Shown piece by piece: positions 35,783 to 43,199 of a DNA stretch of 64,000 bases. Location of the stretch: contig JACKLP010000004.1 in assembly GCA_024235875.1 (NCBI GenBank), positions 186,001 through 250,000 on the forward strand. The letters run 5' to 3'. This DNA is from Burkholderiaceae bacterium. Its GTDB lineage: Bacteria; Pseudomonadota; Gammaproteobacteria; Burkholderiales; Burkholderiaceae_E. Under the pieces are notes generated by a model, which was not told where the DNA came from, made no database searches, and worked only from the letters and a program-made list of their open reading frames with translations. Each line of letters begins with the position of its first letter. Positions within the stretch are counted from its first letter, which is position 1. The position numbers were made by a program, and so were the translations under genes.

Positions 35783-36892
35783 GTGACCCAGCATGCGCCA
35801 GCAGCGGTCGGCCCTCGGCACCGGGCGCTGGTGGCGGCGGTGCAGCGCAACTGCAACCTGGCCGATGCGCGGCACGCGCAGGGCCTGACGATGTGCATCT
35901 ACCTGCTGCAGATGCGCGAGCATTTCCGCTGGGAGCAGGGGCTGCCGTTGGCGGCGCCGCTGGATCGGCGCGCGGTGGGCCGCTGGATCGGCGAGCGCGA
36001 GGCCTTGTGGCAGGACCTCGACGACACCCCGGATGCCGCGCTCGAGATGCTACCGCTCGACGGTGGTGCCGACCCGTTCGACGAATCGCTGGTCAATGCC
36101 GCGCTCGACCCCGACGGACTCGCGTACGGCGCTGGCCTGGCGAGGCTCGGCGCGCCGGTGTTCGTGGTGGCCGAGCGTCTTTCCGACCAGCGACGCGACG
36201 GCGTACGAGTACGCGTGCTCGGCCGCGAATATGCACGGGGGCTGAATCCGCCGGTCGCCGCCAGCAACGACGCCGGCATCCTGATCCGGCGCGACGCCAT
36301 GCGACGCTGGCTGGCCACACGGCAAGAACTCAGTGTGCAGCGCGCGATGGATGATGCGTTCTCGATCGCCTACGCGCGCTATGCCGGGGTCGATCCCGGC
36401 GATGCCCTGCCCACGGGGGATGCGGCCGTCCAGGCGCTGGAGCGTCTGGTCGACGGCGAGATCGAGACCCTGGTGCTGCATGAACTGGGCGAGGTGCGAG
36501 CCGAGGCCTTGCTCGGCCCGGACTGGCCGCGAATGCTCGGCGACGGGCTCGATCCCCGCATCGAACTGAGACTGCGCGCGCTCCGAGACCTGCTCGCCGA
36601 CAGCCTGGTCACGCTGCCCGTGCTGTGCGAACGAGCCGCGAGCACCTCGCTGCACTTCTGGTTCGCCACCTTCGAGGGATTGCGGCGCCAGCTCGCGCCG
36701 GATTGGGTGCGGGCCTATCGCGACTGGTCCGCGGGCCAGCATGACGCGCTCGCGAGGGTCGCGCGCGCCGGCCGTCGGCATTGGCTCGAGCTTGCGCGGC
36801 GCTGTCTGGACGCGTGGCGCCAGGGCGGCAGCCCGGCCCTGGCGGCGACGATTCGTGCCGACCTCGACCCCTCGATGCCAGCCGCCGAATAA
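35783..36892 (+). CDS. conserved protein of sulfur metabolisers (Sfum_1244-like)
   Basis: 369 residues from a GTG at 35783, with GGAG 11 bases upstream. It is soluble and mainly helical, with segments RALVAAVQRNCNLADARHAQGLTMCIYLLQMREHFRWEQGLPL, GREALWQDLDD-like sequence, IETLVLHELGEVRAEALLGPDW and ASTSLHFWFATFEGLRRQL. I recall this protein type from sulfur and sulfate metabolising bacteria under the name Sfum_1244 family, but I cannot confirm it here. The LHELGE motif resembles a His-x2-x-Glu metal site; no known enzyme motif is certain. It closes the plus-strand operon starting with fadL. Confidence 0.65.
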   Translation: MTQHAPAAVGPRHRALVAAVQRNCNLADARHAQGLTMCIYLLQMREHFRWEQGLPLAAPLDRRAVGRWIGEREALWQDLDDTPDAALEMLPLDGGADPFDESLVNAALDPDGLAYGAGLARLGAPVFVVAERLSDQRRDGVRVRVLGREYARGLNPPVAASNDAGILIRRDAMRRWLATRQELSVQRAMDDAFSIAYARYAGVDPGDALPTGDAAVQALERLVDGEIETLVLHELGEVRAEALLGPDWPRMLGDGLDPRIELRLRALRDLLADSLVTLPVLCERAASTSLHFWFATFEGLRRQLAPDWVRAYRDWSAGQHDALARVARAGRRHWLELARRCLDAWRQGGSPALAATIRADLDPSMPAAE

Positions 36893-37114
36893 TCAGTCGT
36901 CCTCGCCCTCGGGCGGCGGGGGCTTGGGGTTCGCGAGCAGATCCTCGGCCTCGAGCGCATTGGCCGCGAAGATCATCCTGATCGTGTCGGGGCTGTCGGG
37001 CGGCAGTGCGTCGCGCGCCTCGCGTATCCCTTGCTTGGCCTCGCGGTAGCCGGCGGCCTCGCCCAGGCATTTCAGGGTACGCAACGGGCCGATTCGGTAG
37101 ATGAAGTAGGGCAT
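36893..37114 (-). CDS. small conserved protein, unknown function
   Basis: 73 residues, MPYFIYRIGPLRTLKCLGEAAGYREAKQGIRE, then an acidic Pro/Glu tail (NPKPPPPEGEDD). No signal peptide or membrane segment. The stop adjoins the stop of the convergent gene. It is 21 bases downstream of the carboxymuconolactone decarboxylase/Rieske gene, so probably co-transcribed with it. The ordered sequence without low complexity up to residue 60 suggests a real protein. I do not recognise a family beyond its recurring association with sulfur oxidation loci, which is a recollection, not evidence. Confidence 0.65.
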   Translation of the reverse strand: MPYFIYRIGPLRTLKCLGEAAGYREAKQGIREARDALPPDSPDTIRMIFAANALEAEDLLANPKPPPPEGEDD

Positions 37115-37135
37115 GTCTGTGGCACGGGTCGATGG

Positions 37136-37768
37136 TCACCAATGGGCTTGCAGCCGGCCATCCTCGATTCGACTGGGGTGTCGGCGCAGTGGCTGGTCAC
37201 CCTTGTCCACGCAGGCGCCGGTCGTCACATCGAAGGTCCAACCGTGCTTCGGGCACACCAGCCGGTCGCCCTGGAGCGCCAACTCGGAAATATTGGTTCC
37301 CTGGTGCGGGCACAGGCTGTCGTAGACCGCGATATCGTCGCTGCCGCCATCACGTCGAACGAATACCGCACGGCCATCGCACTCGAGCCGTGTCACGACG
37401 GCGGGCTCGAAGTCGTCGGCAGCCCCCAGGTCGTGCCAGTCGGGCCGCGCCTCGAGCGCATCGAGGTCGAAGCCGGGCAGATCCATCGCCAGGATCACGT
37501 CGATCGCCCAGACGATCTTGGCCAGCCCCAGCGCGGGGAACGCCATCAGCAGCGCATCCAGCACCTCGTTGGGCGTACAGCCCTCTCGTAGTGCCCGGTT
37601 CAGGTATTGGCGCAGGCCGCGCTCGGTCTGCGCATGCACCTTGGTGATGACGGAGATCAGATTGCGGGTCTTGGGGTCGAGGCTGCGTCCGGCCTCCTTC
37701 ATGAAGGCCAGGTAGTGGCCGAGCGCCTCGGGTCGGGCCTTGACGAGATAGGTCAGTGCTTTGCTCAT
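37136..37768 (-). CDS. carboxymuconolactone decarboxylase-like/Rieske fusion protein
   Basis: 210 residues in two domains. Residues 1-105 match the carboxymuconolactone decarboxylase (AhpD-like) fold: MSKALTYLVKARPEALGHYLAFMKEAGRSLDPKTRNLISV, but with only one cysteine (REGCTP), so no AhpD-type CxxC. Residues 110-210 are a Rieske-type ferredoxin with Cys153, His155, Cys172 and His175 in CPHQG and CPKHGWTFD. The fusion should be a soluble [2Fe-2S] electron carrier with a helical partner domain. It is 36 bases downstream of the flavin reductase gene at 37805, its likely electron partner. Confidence 0.85.
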   Translation of the reverse strand: MSKALTYLVKARPEALGHYLAFMKEAGRSLDPKTRNLISVITKVHAQTERGLRQYLNRALREGCTPNEVLDALLMAFPALGLAKIVWAIDVILAMDLPGFDLDALEARPDWHDLGAADDFEPAVVTRLECDGRAVFVRRDGGSDDIAVYDSLCPHQGTNISELALQGDRLVCPKHGWTFDVTTGACVDKGDQPLRRHPSRIEDGRLQAHW

Positions 37769-37804
37769 CGCAGGGATCTCGATTGCAGTTTGCGGTGGGC
37801 GTCG

Positions 37805-39268
37805 TCAGACGCGGGTGCAGCGCAGGCGGGCCGTATCCATGCCGAGTTCGGCCAGGCGTTCGGTGACGGCCGCGACGAACGGCGCGGGGCCGGCCACGTA
37901 GAAGTCGGCCTGGCCCGGGGCCAGCGTGTCGCAGGCCGCACTCGCCAGTCGGCCGCCATCGGCCACTGGGTCGGCGCCGTCGACCGGAACATAGTTGAAT
38001 TCGTCGAGGGCGGCAGCCCAGGCCCGGCATTGATTGTCCAGGTAGTGGCCATCGGTTCGGGTACCAAGCCAGTACAGGCTCATCGACTGACTGTCGTCGA
38101 TGCTGATCGCGTGCTCGATCAGGCCGCGGATCGGCGCGAACCCGGTGTCGCAGGCGAGGAAGACAGGGCTGCGCTCGCTGTCGGCATCGAGCACGAAGTC
38201 TCCGATCGGACCCCGGACATTGACGCCGTCGCCGGCCTCGAGGCCGCCCTCGAACAGGCGCGAGGCAAATGGATCGGCCGGATCACGCGCCACATGGAAC
38301 AGCAGATTGCGTTCATCGCAGGGACAGCTTGCGACCGGATAGGTGGCGACGGCGTCGTCATCGCCGACAGCCACGCCCAGGGTCACGAACTGGCCGGCCA
38401 GAAATCGCAGGCGCGCGCTGCGCGGCGTTTGCAGGTGAAGCTGCAAGGTGTCGGACCCGAGGTTGCCGATGTCCTTCACGCGGGCCACGATCTCCTGCTC
38501 CGGGATATCGGCGGGCCCGCGCGCCACCAGTCCCTCGACGACCAGATCGCTCACGGCGGTGTTCGTGCACATCAGGATGTGGCCTTGCTGGCGCTCGGCC
38601 GCCGACATCGGGTAGTCGGAATGGCGAAGCTGGCGCACTTCGCCCGAGATCACCCGGGCCCGGCACAGGCCGCAGTTACCCGAGCCGCAGCCGTAGTTGA
38701 ATCCCAGTCCGGCCTTGAGGCCCGCCTGCAGGATGCTGTCGTTGCCCTCCACCAGGAACTGCTGCCCGCCGGGCTTGACCGTTACGCTCGCACTCACGAC
38801 TTTCAGCATCTCCGTCATCGCATCGAAGGTGGTCTCGTCTTCGGCAGCCAGGATACGGGCGAGCCCGGCTTCGAGGCGCTCGTACCAGTCCCGCGCGTCG
38901 TCGTCGTGCGCCGCCTTCGGTTGGATGCGCTCGATCAGGTCGATGACGAGCTCGTGATAGGCGCTCAGGTGCCGACGCGTGTCGGCCAACTCCTGGCCCA
39001 GTCCGAACAGCCGTTGCGCCAGAATCTCGCGAGGGGGTAGCGAGCGTTCCAGCACGCGTCGCCCGAAGGCTTCGTCACGTATCCGGGCCACCTTCTCGAA
39101 GGCCCCGGTGTTCTCGATCTCGGTGCGCGGAAAGCGGCGCAACAGGTCGGTCACGTCGATCATGCCGTCGAACGCGGCCAGTTCGCCCCGTGAGACCATG
39201 GCCTGCAGAACCGCGCGCGGCACGCCGACCAGCCTTGCCGCGCGGGAAACCGATACCGGTTGTGCCAT
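37805..39268 (-). CDS. HTH-ferredoxin-FAD/NAD(P) reductase fusion
   Basis: 487 residues. Residues 1-50 are a helix-turn-helix-like head (PVSVSRAARLVGVPRAVLQAMVSRGELAAFDG), residues 60-150 are helical, and residues 158-245 are a plant-type [2Fe-2S] ferredoxin with Cys194, Cys199, Cys202 and Cys234. An FAD-binding and NAD(P)-binding reductase follows (TYPVASCP, ACDTGFAPIRGLIEHA, FYVAGPAPFV). Reductases of this shape serve oxygenases and other iron-sulfur acceptors. A DNA-binding head on such a reductase is unusual. It precedes the Rieske fusion and is divergent from the two-component genes. Confidence 0.85.
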   Translation of the reverse strand: MAQPVSVSRAARLVGVPRAVLQAMVSRGELAAFDGMIDVTDLLRRFPRTEIENTGAFEKVARIRDEAFGRRVLERSLPPREILAQRLFGLGQELADTRRHLSAYHELVIDLIERIQPKAAHDDDARDWYERLEAGLARILAAEDETTFDAMTEMLKVVSASVTVKPGGQQFLVEGNDSILQAGLKAGLGFNYGCGSGNCGLCRARVISGEVRQLRHSDYPMSAAERQQGHILMCTNTAVSDLVVEGLVARGPADIPEQEIVARVKDIGNLGSDTLQLHLQTPRSARLRFLAGQFVTLGVAVGDDDAVATYPVASCPCDERNLLFHVARDPADPFASRLFEGGLEAGDGVNVRGPIGDFVLDADSERSPVFLACDTGFAPIRGLIEHAISIDDSQSMSLYWLGTRTDGHYLDNQCRAWAAALDEFNYVPVDGADPVADGGRLASAACDTLAPGQADFYVAGPAPFVAAVTERLAELGMDTARLRCTRV

Positions 39269-39500
39269 CGCCGTGCTCGTCTCCGTGGCATGGCCGGACC
39301 CCGCGAGATGCGGCGCCGTCCTGGATCCCGGCCCCATGGGCCGAGCCACTGCATGCCTTCGTGTCGCCGTGCGCATCGAAGGCGTCTGTTGCGATGCAGC
39401 AAGCTCGCGGCCGCTTCGCCCCATCGTCAGGTCGCTGTGACGCGCTATTAGGCGCGGCGCACAGGCGCATTGTCCATCACCGCATGGGGGAGGGGCGCAT

Positions 39501-39528
39501 TACCCGTAAGGGGGAGTACTTGCGGGTA
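39501..39528. promoter_or_regulatory. inverted repeat operator upstream of the histidine kinase gene
   Basis: TACCCGTAAG at 39501-39510 faces CTTGCGGGTA at 39519-39528, nine of ten positions complementary, with spacer GGGGAGTA. It lies 34 bases before the kinase start, in the 294-base divergent gap 39269-39562. A closely similar sequence occurs in the dsrA divergent promoter at 55566. Likely an autoregulatory operator. Confidence 0.55.
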
Positions 39529-39562
39529 TCATCTTCATCGAGTCTCAAGCGGGAGAGCGGGC

Positions 39563-40780
39563 ATGGACGTGCTCGATCCGAATCGCTGGTCGGGAAGCGC
39601 GACCGGTCAATCGACGCCGGCCCCGGAAGGCGGCAAGCGACCGTCGCCGGGCCATGTCGTCCCCATCGAGTCGGCGCCTGCCGGCGCCGACAGCGGTTTG
39701 GAAACGATTCTGGAGTCCTTCATCGTCGGAGTCACGCGCATGGTCGGTGCGCGCGCCGGCGTCGTCCGCTCGCTCACGCCCGACGGCACCGAGATGCGTG
39801 TCCTGGCCATGACCGGCCTGCCCGAGGAGGTGCGCCGACGCGAGGCGGCGGCGGGATCCTGCGGTGTCTGCGCCGACGCCGTGCGTCGGGCCGACGTCTG
39901 CATGGCGGTCGATCCCGGCTCATGCGGAGAGATCGCCAATGCCGCGATCTTCGGCAATCGCGGCCGCGGCACGGTTGCCGTGCCATTGGACTACAAGGGA
40001 CGGACGGTGGGTGTGTTCACCCTGTTCTTCGACGGCGTCAGCGACGTGCGTGCCGACGTGATCCACTTGTTGCGACCGATCGGACAGCTGCTGGGCGTGA
40101 CCCTCGAGAACGCCAAGCTGCAGCATGATCGCCTGCGCGACAGCCTGTTGCGCGAGCGGCAGTCGATGGCGGGTGACATCCATGATTCGCTTGCCCAGTC
40201 GCTGACCTTCGTGCGCATGCGACTGCCGCTGCTCAAGGATGCGATCCGGGAGAACCAGGCCGATGCGGCCCTGAAGTATTGCGCCGACGTTCACGACGAG
40301 CTCGGCAACGCCAACCGGCGCTTGAGGGACTTGATCACGCATTTTCGCGCCGGCATGGATGCGCAAGGCCTGGGCCACGCGCTGGAGCAGACGCGGCTTG
40401 GCTTCTTCGAGCGAACGGGCATCGCCCTCGATATCGAGAACGAGGTGGCGGATCTGGCGCTGCCGGTGGGTACCGAGGTCCAGGTCTTCCACATCGTCCA
40501 GGAGGCGCTGGTCAACATCCACCGCCATTCACTGGCCAGGCGCGCGCGCGTGAGCGTGCGGCGCCAGGACGATCAGATGGTGTTCACGATCGAGGACGAT
40601 GGCGTGGGCTGGGACTCGGCCCCCATCGAGCGCGAGTCCGGCGATGCCGGCTCGCATTTCGGCCTCGAGATCATGCGCGAGCGCGCGGCCGGCGTTGGCG
40701 GGCGCATCGAGTTCGACCGCGCTGCGATGGGAGGTGCCCGTTTGCGGCTCCATGTCCCGTTGCTCGCGACGAGCGCCTGA
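39563..40780 (+). CDS. soluble GAF-domain sensor histidine kinase (NarX/NreB type output)
   Basis: 405 residues without membrane segments. A GAF domain (about 45-185) contains four cysteines at 100, 103, 113 and 121 (CGVC...C...C), then a HisKA_3 dimerisation helix with His207 in GDIHDSLAQSL, and an HATPase with EALVNIHRHS and FTIEDDGVGWD. Cytoplasmic kinases of this class sense redox or ligands; the clustered cysteines could bind a metal, heme or Fe-S centre, or form disulfides. GGGAG precedes the ATG. It forms an operon with the regulator at 40804. Confidence 0.9.
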   Translation: MDVLDPNRWSGSATGQSTPAPEGGKRPSPGHVVPIESAPAGADSGLETILESFIVGVTRMVGARAGVVRSLTPDGTEMRVLAMTGLPEEVRRREAAAGSCGVCADAVRRADVCMAVDPGSCGEIANAAIFGNRGRGTVAVPLDYKGRTVGVFTLFFDGVSDVRADVIHLLRPIGQLLGVTLENAKLQHDRLRDSLLRERQSMAGDIHDSLAQSLTFVRMRLPLLKDAIRENQADAALKYCADVHDELGNANRRLRDLITHFRAGMDAQGLGHALEQTRLGFFERTGIALDIENEVADLALPVGTEVQVFHIVQEALVNIHRHSLARRARVSVRRQDDQMVFTIEDDGVGWDSAPIERESGDAGSHFGLEIMRERAAGVGGRIEFDRAAMGGARLRLHVPLLATSA

Positions 40781-40803
40781 GCAAGAGGGGTCGATCGGCA
40801 GCC

Positions 40804-41550
40804 ATGACCAGCCCTTTTCGCATCGCCCTGATCGACGACCACGGCCTGTGCCGACGGGGCCTGGCCGAATTGCTCGAGGCGCGCGCCGGCGTGCAGGTGG
40901 TCGGCGCGACCGCGAGCGCCGATGAAGCGGTCGAGCTGGCCACGCAGGAGACGCTCGATCTGATCGTCATGGACCTGCGTATGTCGCCCACCGACGGGTT
41001 CCAGCTGCTAAAGCGCTTTCGCGACAGCGGCAGCGAAGTGCCGGTCGTGATCCTGACGATGAGCGACAACGGCGAAGACCTGGGCAACATGCTCAGGCTC
41101 GGCGTGCGCGGCTATCTGCTCAAGGACATGGAGCCGGACCAGATCGTCGAGTCGATCGTGCGCGCCGCAGGCGGCGAATTCGTGGTGGCCCCGGCCATGG
41201 CGCTGAAGCTCGCCGAGTTGCTGCGCGAAGGCAAGAGCCGACAGGAGCGCGAGAACTCCCTCGGCCAGCTGACCGCGCGCGAGCGCGAGATCCTCGGCCA
41301 TGTCGCCCGTGGCCTGAGCAACAAGGCCATCGCGCGCCAACTGGGCATCAGCCACGACACGGTCAAGCTGCACGTGCGCCACATCCTGGCCAAGCTGAAC
41401 CTGGGCTCGCGCGTGGAAGCCGCCGTGTTCGCGATCGAGAACCGGGTCGAGACGCTCGACGAAGGGCATCACGGGCTACGGCAAGCGGCTTCGGTGGTGC
41501 CGGCGGCAGGCAACGTGGGGTCCAAGCCGGAGGCGGGTAGCGGGCACTGA
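40804..41550 (+). CDS. NarL/FixJ-family response regulator
   Basis: 248 residues. The receiver has the acidic pair DD at 11-12, the phospho-acceptor Asp57 and the Lys of YLLKDM. The output domain is LuxR-type: LTAREREILGHVARGLSNKAIARQLGISHDTVKLHVRHIL. The C-terminal 30 residues are an extra tail. It is the cognate partner of the kinase, 23 bases downstream. Likely targets are promoters with TACCC-type sites in this window, including its own, but that is untested. The dsr operon and formate genes are the obvious candidates. Confidence 0.9.
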   Translation: MTSPFRIALIDDHGLCRRGLAELLEARAGVQVVGATASADEAVELATQETLDLIVMDLRMSPTDGFQLLKRFRDSGSEVPVVILTMSDNGEDLGNMLRLGVRGYLLKDMEPDQIVESIVRAAGGEFVVAPAMALKLAELLREGKSRQERENSLGQLTAREREILGHVARGLSNKAIARQLGISHDTVKLHVRHILAKLNLGSRVEAAVFAIENRVETLDEGHHGLRQAASVVPAAGNVGSKPEAGSGH

Positions 41551-41580
41551 TCCTGGGATCGTTCGATCTTGTCGTGCGCG

Positions 41581-41803
41581 CAGGGGCTTGGCCCTCGGGC
41601 CCGGGTTGGGCGTGGCGGCTTCGGTCCCGCTGCGCGGGACATCCGCCGGATTGCGTGTGCGAGCGGGGGCGCGCAGAACTCGTACGATCCGGGCACTGCG
41701 TGCCCGTCCACGTACTCAGACAGGCTGCGCGCCTGATCCCGCTCGCACACGCAATCCGGCGCTCGCCGACACGCCCAACCCGGGCCCGAGGGCCAAGCCC
41801 CTG
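41581..41803. repeat. compound palindrome 1
   Basis: The outer arms, 41581-41614 and 41770-41803, are 34 bases and perfectly complementary. A second perfect pair of 23 bases lies inside at 41645-41667 and 41738-41760. A third short pair (GGCGCGCAG and CTGCGCGCC, about 41668-41676 and 41725-41733) and an apical hairpin GGGCAC-TGC-GTGCCC follow. The whole could form a four-stage cruciform or RNA stem. It could act as a bidirectional terminator, but its size suggests a repeat element. Confidence 0.85.
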
Positions 41804-41845
41804 CGAAGCCGGGCGTGCGGGGTAGCGCAGGATCGTGCAGCGGTC

Positions 41846-42070
41846 CGTCGTGGGGGGATGCGATTGCCGCGGCGGGGCGTCGGCGAGCGTCGTTCGGGCG
41901 GGTGGGCGCGGAAAAAGGGGCGCAGTTGTCCGAGTGCCTTGATGCGCGCGAAGCGCGCGGCAAGGCACGAGTTCTGCGTCCCCCGCGCCCACCCGCCCGA
42001 ACGACGGCAGTCCCGCGCAAGCGGGACCGAAGCCGCCGCCCCGCCGCGGCAATCGCATCCCCCCACGACG
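41846..42070. repeat. compound palindrome 2
   Basis: The outer arms, 41846-41878 and 42038-42070, are 33 bases and perfectly complementary. A second perfect 24-base pair lies at 41888-41911 and 41983-42006, and an apical stem GTGCCTTG...CAAGGCAC encloses GCGCGCGAAGCGCGC. The layout repeats palindrome 1. The segment near 41616-41640 of palindrome 1 also recurs in inverted orientation near 42010-42035 with one base inserted, so the two units are related. Confidence 0.85.
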
Positions 42071-42126
42071 CGCCAACCCGTACGCGACAAACAACGTCGG
42101 ACAACGGCAGCCAGCCCCCGCGAGAC

Positions 42127-42912
42127 TCAGCCAGCCGGCGTGAACCACGCCAGCTTCGGCGCCAGGCTGACCACGTCGCCGACGATGATCAGCGTCGGCG
42201 CCTTCAGGTGCGCGGCCTCGGCCTTGGCCGGCAGGGTGTCGAGGTCGCCGACCACCACCCGTTGCTGCGGCGTCGTGCCCTGCTGCACGATGGCCGCGGG
42301 GGTCGTGCCGGGAAGCCCGTGGGCACGTAGCTGCGTGCAGAGCTGGTGCAGGCCCAGGAAGCCCATGTAGCAGACGACCGTCTGGCGCCGGCGCGCCAGG
42401 CCGGCCCAGTCCAGGTCCATGCTGCCGTCCTTCAGGTTGCCCGTGACGAACACGCAGGCCTGGGCATGGTCGCGATGGGTCAGCGGAATGCCGGTGTAAG
42501 CAGCCACTCCGACCGCAGCCGTAATGCCGGGTACCACCTGGAAGCGCACGCCGTGATCGGTGAGCGACTCGATCTCCTCTCCGCCGCGCCCGAACACGAA
42601 CGGGTCGCCGCCCTTGAGGCGGACCACGCGATGCCCCTGGCGCGCTTTCTCGACCATCAGCGCATTGATCGATTCCTGGCGCATCGCGTGGTCGTTGCGT
42701 CGCTTGCCGACGTAGATCCGCTCGGCCTCGGGCGGCGCGAGCGCCATGATCTCGGCCGAGACCAGGTTGTCGTAGAGCAGCACGTCGGCCTGTCGCAGCA
42801 GGCGCAGCGCCCGCAGCGTGAGCAGTTCCGGGTCGCCTGGGCCGGTGCCGACCAGGGCGACTTCGCCGGGCTGCAACGCGCGTGCGGCGGGCGGCTCGAC
42901 GGGGGCACTCAT
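42127..42912 (-). CDS. cobA: uroporphyrinogen-III C-methyltransferase
   Basis: 261 residues, single-domain SUMT without the CysG dehydrogenase part. [55 protein letters not shown] and [23 protein letters not shown] are the family signatures. It adds two methyl groups to uroporphyrinogen III to make precorrin-2, the precursor of siroheme needed by DsrAB. The start overlaps the dsrR stop (ATGA), so it is part of the dsr operon and replaces dsrS of the Allochromatium order. Confidence 0.94.
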   Translation of the reverse strand: MSAPVEPPAARALQPGEVALVGTGPGDPELLTLRALRLLRQADVLLYDNLVSAEIMALAPPEAERIYVGKRRNDHAMRQESINALMVEKARQGHRVVRLKGGDPFVFGRGGEEIESLTDHGVRFQVVPGITAAVGVAAYTGIPLTHRDHAQACVFVTGNLKDGSMDLDWAGLARRRQTVVCYMGFLGLHQLCTQLRAHGLPGTTPAAIVQQGTTPQQRVVVGDLDTLPAKAEAAHLKAPTLIIVGDVVSLAPKLAWFTPAG

Positions 42913-43199
42913 GGCTGGGACGGCGTCACGAAGACGAAACGGGCATCGCCGTTCGGAAGTTCGACGAAATCGATGGTCAGGCCCTGAACCCAATCGAGCG
43001 ATGGCGGCGAGACCAGCACCACCACGCCTTCGCTGCTGAACTCGGTGTCCTGGTCGCGGCGCTCGTCGAAGCCCATGCCGAACACCGGCTGGCCGTCCTC
43101 GAGGCGGCCCGCGACCCGCAGCAGCGGCTCTTCCTGCTCGCTGTCGTCGAAGGCCTGCAGGATGCGTGCGGCCGCTTCAGGTGTGACGGTGACCGACAT
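42909..43199 (-). CDS. dsrR: DsrR, cysteine-less A-type carrier-like protein
   Basis: 96 residues from the ATG at 43199. [30 protein letters not shown] and [41 protein letters not shown] follow the IscA/HesB fold, but none of the three iron-sulfur cysteines is present. That is the known property of DsrR, which in Allochromatium is needed for normal dsr expression. It overlaps the end of dsrN by 23 bases and the start of cobA by four, so expression is tightly coupled. Confidence 0.85.
   Translation of the reverse strand: MSVTVTPEAAARILQAFDDSEQEEPLLRVAGRLEDGQPVFGMGFDERRDQDTEFSSEGVVVLVSPPSLDWVQGLTIDFVELPNGDARFVFVTPSQP

Larger units (their letters stand above)
41551..42126. other. non-coding convergent gap filled with large palindromes
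   Basis: 576 bases between the convergent regulator and cobA genes. Most of it is two compound inverted repeats, listed separately. Open frames occur on both strands but mirror the palindromes and have no protein-like composition. The remainder (42071-42126) shows nothing. Confidence 0.7.

Noticed and set aside
41585..42370. Several open frames inside the palindromic region
   Set aside because: They exist on both strands because the DNA is palindromic and are Arg/Pro/Ala strings without protein features.
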